A model generated the notes under the pieces. It was not told the DNA's origin and did not search any database. It worked only from the letters and a program-made list of their open reading frames with translations. A program made the position numbers and the translations under genes. A stretch of DNA of 11,157 nt, taken from positions 1-11,157 of the forward strand of contig NCSJ02000646.1 in the NCBI GenBank assembly GCA_002812745.2. The letters run 5' to 3'. Of this stretch, positions 7,619-11,157 are shown piece by piece. Numbering within the stretch: position 1 is the stretch's first letter; the number at the start of each line of letters is the position of its first letter. The DNA is from Scytalidium lignicola. Lineage: Eukaryota; Ascomycota; Leotiomycetes.

Positions 7619-7640
7619 TGATAACCAGTTGATAACAAGT
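7619..7640 (+). repeat. Tandem 11-bp repeat TGATAAC(C/A)AGT
   Basis: Two adjacent copies differ at one base. Each contains GATAA, the core recognised by fungal GATA factors such as AreA. Such short cores are frequent by chance, but the tight pairing is worth noting. Confidence 0.5.
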
Positions 7641-7759
7641 TGCCAAATCAGGCTTAGCTTGATTAGTCATTACAGACACAGACTTATTATTGGTTTACGA
7701 GGCATGCTTCACCCTGCCATTTTGAACCCTTAAAATCCAGGCTCCTCTACCTACGAAGG

Positions 7760-7772
7760 AAAAAAAAAAAAA
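7760..7772 (+). promoter_or_regulatory. Oligo(dA) tract, 13 A
   Basis: An uninterrupted run of 13 adenines lies about 120 bp before the first ATG. Poly(dA:dT) tracts disfavour nucleosomes in fungal promoters and commonly flank activator sites. Here TGAGTCA follows 20 bp later. Confidence 0.5.
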
Positions 7773-7792
7773 CAAGGCCCTACCGCATTAAG

Positions 7793-7799
7793 TGAGTCA
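7793..7799. promoter_or_regulatory. TGAGTCA, Gcn4/CpcA-type site
   Basis: A perfect TGA(C/G)TCA palindrome lies 95 bp before the first ATG of the glycyl-tRNA synthetase gene. This is the binding sequence of the bZIP activator Gcn4 of yeast and its orthologue CpcA/CPC1 of filamentous fungi, which induce amino-acid biosynthesis and several aminoacyl-tRNA synthetase genes under amino-acid starvation. A partial site, GACTCA, follows at 7816-7821. AP-1-like bZIP factors bind similar sequences, so the regulator is inferred. Confidence 0.6.
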
Positions 7800-7825
7800 C
7801 ACACTTTAACTCGCAGACTCAGGCT

Positions 7826-7830
7826 ATTGG
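7826..7830 (-). promoter_or_regulatory. CCAAT box (reverse orientation)
   Basis: ATTGG on the + strand, that is CCAAT on the - strand, lies 63 bp before the first ATG and 26 bp after TGAGTCA. It is a candidate for the fungal CCAAT-binding complex (HapB/C/E). A second ATTGG is at 7689-7693. Five-base cores are common, so support is positional only. Confidence 0.4.
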
Positions 7831-7893
7831 TAGCGTTGAACAACATTCGCTACCCCTCCTGATCCAAATCCGCCCTTCCCCCCCACTAACTAG

Positions 7894-10496
7894 ATGAGAG
7901 CTCAATTCCTCCCAAGAATTCATCGACGCCTTACTGCGGTCCAATACCCCGTTATCCGGAATTCTTTGCCTCAACATCGCTCTCTTCTACACTCCAAGTC
8001 GCTAGCCAACAGAACTCGCACTTCTCCAACCATGACTTCGGAAATGACAACCCTGCGTGGCAAGCCTCTCCAACGGGCTGAGCTTGACAATCTTCTCCGC
8101 CGAAATCTCTTCTATACTCCATCATTTGAAATATACGGCGGTGTCAGTGGCTTCTACGATTATGGTCCACCTGGATGTGCTCTCACCGCAAACATCCTGA
8201 AGCTATGGCGGAACCACTTCGTGTTGGAGGAGAACATGCTTGAGGTTGAGTATGAATTAAGAGTCCGCTTTCGAATCTGCTGCACCATGTGCTAATCGTT
8301 ATGGTTTACCGCTCTAGTTGTCCCATAGTCACCCCACATGAGATATTGCAGACGTCAGGACACGTAGAAAGATTTTGTGTAAGACCTTACTTTTCAGCAC
8401 AGATATCTACAAAGGAAGAAACTGATGCGGTTTAGGACTGGATGGTCAAGGATCCTACAAGCGGCGAGATACTCCGTGCAGACCATCTGGTCGAGGAGGT
8501 GCTTGAGACGAGGCTGAAAGGCAATAAAAAGGCTCGTGGACAGGCTCTGGAGCAGAAGGATGACCAAAAAGCAAAACCGAAGAAGAAGGGATCTGCTGTG
8601 GCGGAAGCTGTCAGACTAGAAGACGCCGTGGCACAGGAGTACGAAGAGATCCTGGCAAAGGTATACTGCTGGTTTACCTCCGATAAGCCGCTGCCCAGTC
8701 TAACTTTACGTAGATCGATAACTACGACGGCCCCGAATTAGGTGAGCTCATGGAGAAGCATGACATCCGGAATCCGAGTACCGGTAACCGAACTACACCA
8801 CCTGTTCAGTTCAATCTCATGTTCCAAATTCCCAATATCGGACCGTCCAGTACACTAACGGGGGTAAGCCAATCGGCCCACTTACAATTTGTCCGGAAAC
8901 TAACTGTCTATCCTTAAAGTATCTTCGTCCTGAGACCGCACAGGTAATTCACTTAGTTTATACTAGCCTCGAACTACGTGGGCAATCTAACTCTATCTCT
9001 AGGGCCAATTCCTCAACTTTGCCAAGTTACTCGAGTACAATAACGGCCGGATGCCGTTTGCCTCTGCCTCAATTGGCAAGTCCTTCCGTAATGAAATCGC
9101 CCCCCGCTCTGGCCTGATACGTGTGCGCGAGTTCCAAATGTGTGAGATCGAGCATTTCCTCGACCCTAACGACAAGAGACATCCTCGTTTCCAGGAAGTG
9201 GCTCACGTTAAATTAAACTTGCTCGACCGCGACGTCCAACTCTCTGGCAAAACTACTATCACAGTTATGTCGATTGGCGACGCAGTAAAGCAAGGGATTG
9301 TGGACAACGAGACGCTGGGGTACTTCTTGGCTAGGATACAGCTGTTTCTCCTACAGCTCGGCTGCAATCCCGCGAAGATTCGTTTCAGGCAGCATATGGC
9401 TACCGAGATGGCCCACTATGCCGCTGACTGCTGGGACGGGGAGGTGGAGACTTCTTTTGGCTGGTGTGAAGCAATTGGCTGTGCAGATCGAAGTGCTTAC
9501 GATCTTACTGTTCACATGAAGAAGACAGGTGTGCTTGATTCATATCCCCCCCGAGGGCTTTTGTCTGATATGAGTTACTAGGCAAGCCGCTGCAGGCTAA
9601 AGAGGTTCTCAGCGAGTCTCGAGAGGTCGAATTCTGGGCTGCAGAGCCGGTGAGAAAGACCTTCGGACCGAAATTTAGAAAGGACGCGCAGGCGGTCGAG
9701 GCAGCCATTAATGCGTTGTCTGATGAGCTCAGGTAACCTATTCACCGTCTATATTTGGCGTCCTTCATGTACTGACTTTCCACAGAGAGAAACTCTCTGT
9801 TGAGCTGAAAAGCACTGGCAAAATCGCCATTGACGTTCCGGGCGTCGGAAGTAAAGTTGAACTGACGTCCGATCTGGTTGTTATCGAAAAGCAAACTCGA
9901 ACTGAGCATACTCGCGAATACACGCCGAATGTGATTGAGCCGTCATTTGTTAGTTCTTCTGCTCTTCATGGGCGCACCCTTTTTTGTTTCTTTGGGCTAA
10001 CTAAAAGAAGGGTGTCGGCCGGATATTCTATGCGCTCTGCGAGCACGTCTATTGGACCCGCGATGGCGAAGGCAACGAGAGCCGTGCCGTACTTTCTTTC
10101 CCACCTGCCATCGCACCGATTCCCGTCGTTCTCTACCCTCTCTCGTCACACCCGGATATGAGCACACTAGTCAAACGTCTGTCTGCATCGCTACGGCGGC
10201 ATCGGATACACCATATAGTCGATAGTTCCAGCGCCAGCATCGGACGAAGATATAGCCGCCAGGATCAAGTTGGTACGCCGTTCGGTATCACTGTGGATTT
10301 TGACAGCATTCAGAATAACACATACACATTACGGGAGCGAGATTCTATGGCGCAGGTACGGGCAACAGAGGCAGAGATTGTGGCCGCCATTGTTGGCATG
10401 GTTAATGGTGATGAAAACTGGGAGTCGGTGGCTCAAAGACTGCCGAAGTTTGAAAGCCAGGAGGTGAGCAAGGAAGATCTGGCTGGGGAAAATTAG
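7894..10496 (+). CDS. GRS1: Glycyl-tRNA synthetase, dual mitochondrial/cytosolic (nine exons)
   Basis: This class II synthetase charges tRNA-Gly with glycine using ATP. Exons, joined on GT..AG with phases checked: 7894-8249, 8318-8378, 8436-8660, 8714-8863, 8920-8943, 9003-9528, 9582-9732, 9786-9948, 10011-10496, giving 713 aa. Introns are 53-68 nt. Landmarks: [13 protein letters not shown] (residues 82-94), a Lys-rich insertion (about 165-190), YLRPETAQG (265-273), motif 2 FRNE (300-303), [10 protein letters not shown] before the 9528 junction, motif 3 EPSFGVGR (549-556), and the C-terminal anticodon-binding domain (about 570-690) with [17 protein letters not shown]. This is the alpha2 eukaryotic/archaeal type without a WHEP domain. 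Residues 1-46 are rich in Arg, Ser and Leu with no Asp or Glu, a typical mitochondrial presequence; Met47 (8032) starts the cytosolic form. An in-frame TAG directly precedes the first ATG. All catalytic motifs are intact, so the gene looks functional. Intron 6 uses the less usual donor GTGTGC. Confidence 0.95.
8032..8034 (+). promoter_or_regulatory. Internal start codon for the cytosolic synthetase
   Basis: This ATG is codon 47. It has A at -3 (ACCATG), whereas the first ATG (7894) has T at -3 (TAGATG). Leaky scanning past the weak first start would give a 667-residue cytosolic protein beginning [10 protein letters not shown], just where similarity to the conserved synthetase core starts. Yeast GRS1 likewise makes both forms from one gene by alternative starts. 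Confidence 0.6.
8920..8943 (+). other. 24-nt microexon encoding YLRPETAQ
   Basis: Exon 5 of the synthetase is eight codons flanked by introns of 56 nt (8864-8919, GTAAGC...AAAG) and 59 nt (8944-9002, GTAATT...CTAG), both phase 0. It encodes most of the near-invariant LRPETAQG segment of the active site, so skipping it would keep the frame but remove residues that contact substrate. Confidence 0.9.
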
Positions 10497-10500
10497 GCCT

Positions 10501-10543
10501 TGACAGGCGAAAGAGATAGTAATGCTATCTCTTCATCCTGTTA
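10501..10543 (+). other. Strong two-part hairpin just after the synthetase stop codon
   Basis: A 9-bp perfect stem, AAGAGATAG (10511-10519) with CTATCTCTT (10525-10533), closes a 5-nt loop TAATG. A symmetric 3x3 internal loop (CGA/CAT) leads to a 7-bp lower stem, TGACAGG (10501-10507) with CCTGTTA (10537-10543), containing one G-U pair. It begins 4 nt after the TAG, so it lies in the 3' UTR. It may affect mRNA stability or 3' processing, or may be the remains of an inverted-repeat element; function is unknown. Confidence 0.7.
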
Positions 10544-10648
10544 TTAATTATGTATGATTAGCTGGGGGGAAAAGGACCCAAAAATGGATCTAAGAAGAAA
10601 CTTTCCGTAGAATTAGAAGGGAGCATAGTTATTGCTGAAGAATTTTGA

Positions 10649-10654
10649 AATAAA
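10649..10654 (+). terminator. AATAAA, possible polyadenylation signal
   Basis: AATAAA lies about 150 nt after the stop codon, a usual 3' UTR length in filamentous fungi. Fungal poly(A) signals are loose and the hexamer is common in AT-rich DNA, so this is only a candidate. Confidence 0.35.
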
Positions 10655-10917
10655 TCCCCAGTTTACTATTGCCCACTATCATTCATCTGCTTCGTTCTAC
10701 CTCATGCTTGCTCACCTTACTCGCCCATAAAACAAAGTAACCTATGTTCAATTTAAGATTTAGATATGATAACTTGTTATAAGCAAATACAAATTACTGC
10801 ATGATATTGCAACTGTAAAACTAATCACAATACAAGAAAACACAATTTAAATCAAAATCTTTTCAATATATCCTAAAAAATAGTGTAAGATTTCATGACA
10901 AATTTACCTACTATCGA

Positions 10918-11056
10918 ATCCGTTCCGCGGATTAGCATTTTCCGGGGTTTATTTGAACCTACGTCTCGGGAATTATGCAAGGTACAAGTACTTCTTCGAG
11001 TGTAGTCCCGCTATTATGGAACTATGTATAGCTACTTAGAACCTGGCGGAACGGAT
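10918..11056. repeat. Separated 11-bp inverted repeat
   Basis: ATCCGTTCCGC (10918-10928) and its exact reverse complement GCGGAACGGAT (11046-11056) are 117 bp apart. Each arm contains CCG/CGG triplets of the kind bound by Zn2Cys6 factors. A CCGCGG hexamer overlaps the left arm (10925-10930), and another lies just right of the right arm (11062-11067). It could be paired operator-like sites or a small inverted-repeat element. Confidence 0.55.
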
Positions 11057-11157
11057 CACACCCGCGGCTCACATCCACTCAGAACCCCTCCTTTGTGCCT
11101 GCCCCTCATTCACCCCGGCCTCCCTGAAAGAAAGGAAATAAACATAACGTTAAAGGA

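Larger units (their letters stand above)
7578..7893 (+). promoter_or_regulatory. Promoter and 5' UTR region of glycyl-tRNA synthetase
   Basis: This 316 bp region separates the remnant at 7023-7577 from the synthetase start. It holds a GATAA-containing direct repeat (7619-7640), two ATTGG boxes (7689-7693 and 7826-7830; CCAAT on the other strand), an oligo(dA) run (7760-7772), TGAGTCA (7793-7799), a related GACTCA (7816-7821) and a C-rich leader directly before the ATG. The order oligo(dA), activator site, CCAAT box, pyrimidine-rich leader is a reasonable layout for a constitutive, amino-acid-responsive fungal promoter. The exact transcription start cannot be read from sequence. Confidence 0.6.
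10544..11157. other. Region downstream of the synthetase, no gene seen
   Basis: AT-rich DNA (about 10740-10900) follows the 3' UTR, then more GC-rich DNA to the edge. The sequence holds a possible poly(A) signal (10649-10654), an 11-bp inverted repeat with arms at 10918 and 11046, and a C-rich stretch (about 11065-11125) that resembles a fungal promoter leader. I see no credible coding region on either strand. A gene may begin beyond the right edge. Confidence 0.55.

Noticed and set aside
9505..9708. Reverse-strand 67-codon frame opposite synthetase exons 6 and 7
   Set aside because: It is antisense to well-supported coding exons and an intron, with no motif of its own.

Overview
The window reads as nuclear DNA of a filamentous ascomycete (Pezizomycotina, plausibly Eurotiales). 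The evidence is short 53-68 nt spliceosomal introns with CTAAC/CTGAC-like branch points, an AT-rich block with the look of repeat-induced point mutation (RIP), a solo-LTR-like element, pyrimidine-rich promoters and a eukaryotic glycyl-tRNA synthetase. The genus is inference only.

Left third (1 to about 2700) is repeat territory. Bases 1-1730 are extremely AT-rich; I find one CpG in all of it, and it holds the debris of at least one reading frame. A 360 bp element with TGTTAC/GTAACA ends (1731-2090) sits in this AT-rich DNA but keeps normal composition and its CpGs, so it is probably a younger solo LTR. After it (2091-2606) comes the 3' part of another decayed reading frame. Its left half is RIP-like and its last 90 codons look unmutated, so base composition changes inside a single frame near 2360.

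Middle (2700-7600) holds single-copy-looking DNA of mixed condition. A member of a conserved but uncharacterised ascomycete protein family (2733-3658) is broken by one nonsense codon and one 1-nt frameshift. About 1.3 kb without a convincing gene follows. Then comes an intact intronless gene (4987-6996, 669 aa): a disordered Ser/Thr-rich protein with a five-unit coding minisatellite, two SUMO-interaction-like motifs, a T5orf172/GIY-YIG-type domain and a hydrophobic C-terminal tail. Behind it (7023-7577) is a coding-like but start-less frame interrupted by two adjacent stops, probably a gene remnant.

Right third (7600-11157) is dominated by the housekeeping gene for glycyl-tRNA synthetase (GRS1-type). 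I reconstruct nine exons and eight introns, giving 713 aa. Its N-terminus supports dual targeting: a weak-context first AUG opens a mitochondrial-type presequence, and a better-context AUG at codon 47 gives the cytosolic form. The promoter carries a perfect TGAGTCA (Gcn4/CpcA-type) site, a reverse CCAAT box and an oligo(dA) tract. A strong two-part hairpin starts 4 nt after the stop codon. The last 600 bases hold a possible poly(A) signal and a separated 11-bp inverted repeat, possibly the promoter of a gene beyond the window.

The two intact genes lie in tandem on the + strand with about 900 bp between them. Nothing in the sequence links their functions. The most notable object is the T5orf172 protein. 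I see no complete new defence-like or multi-gene system.
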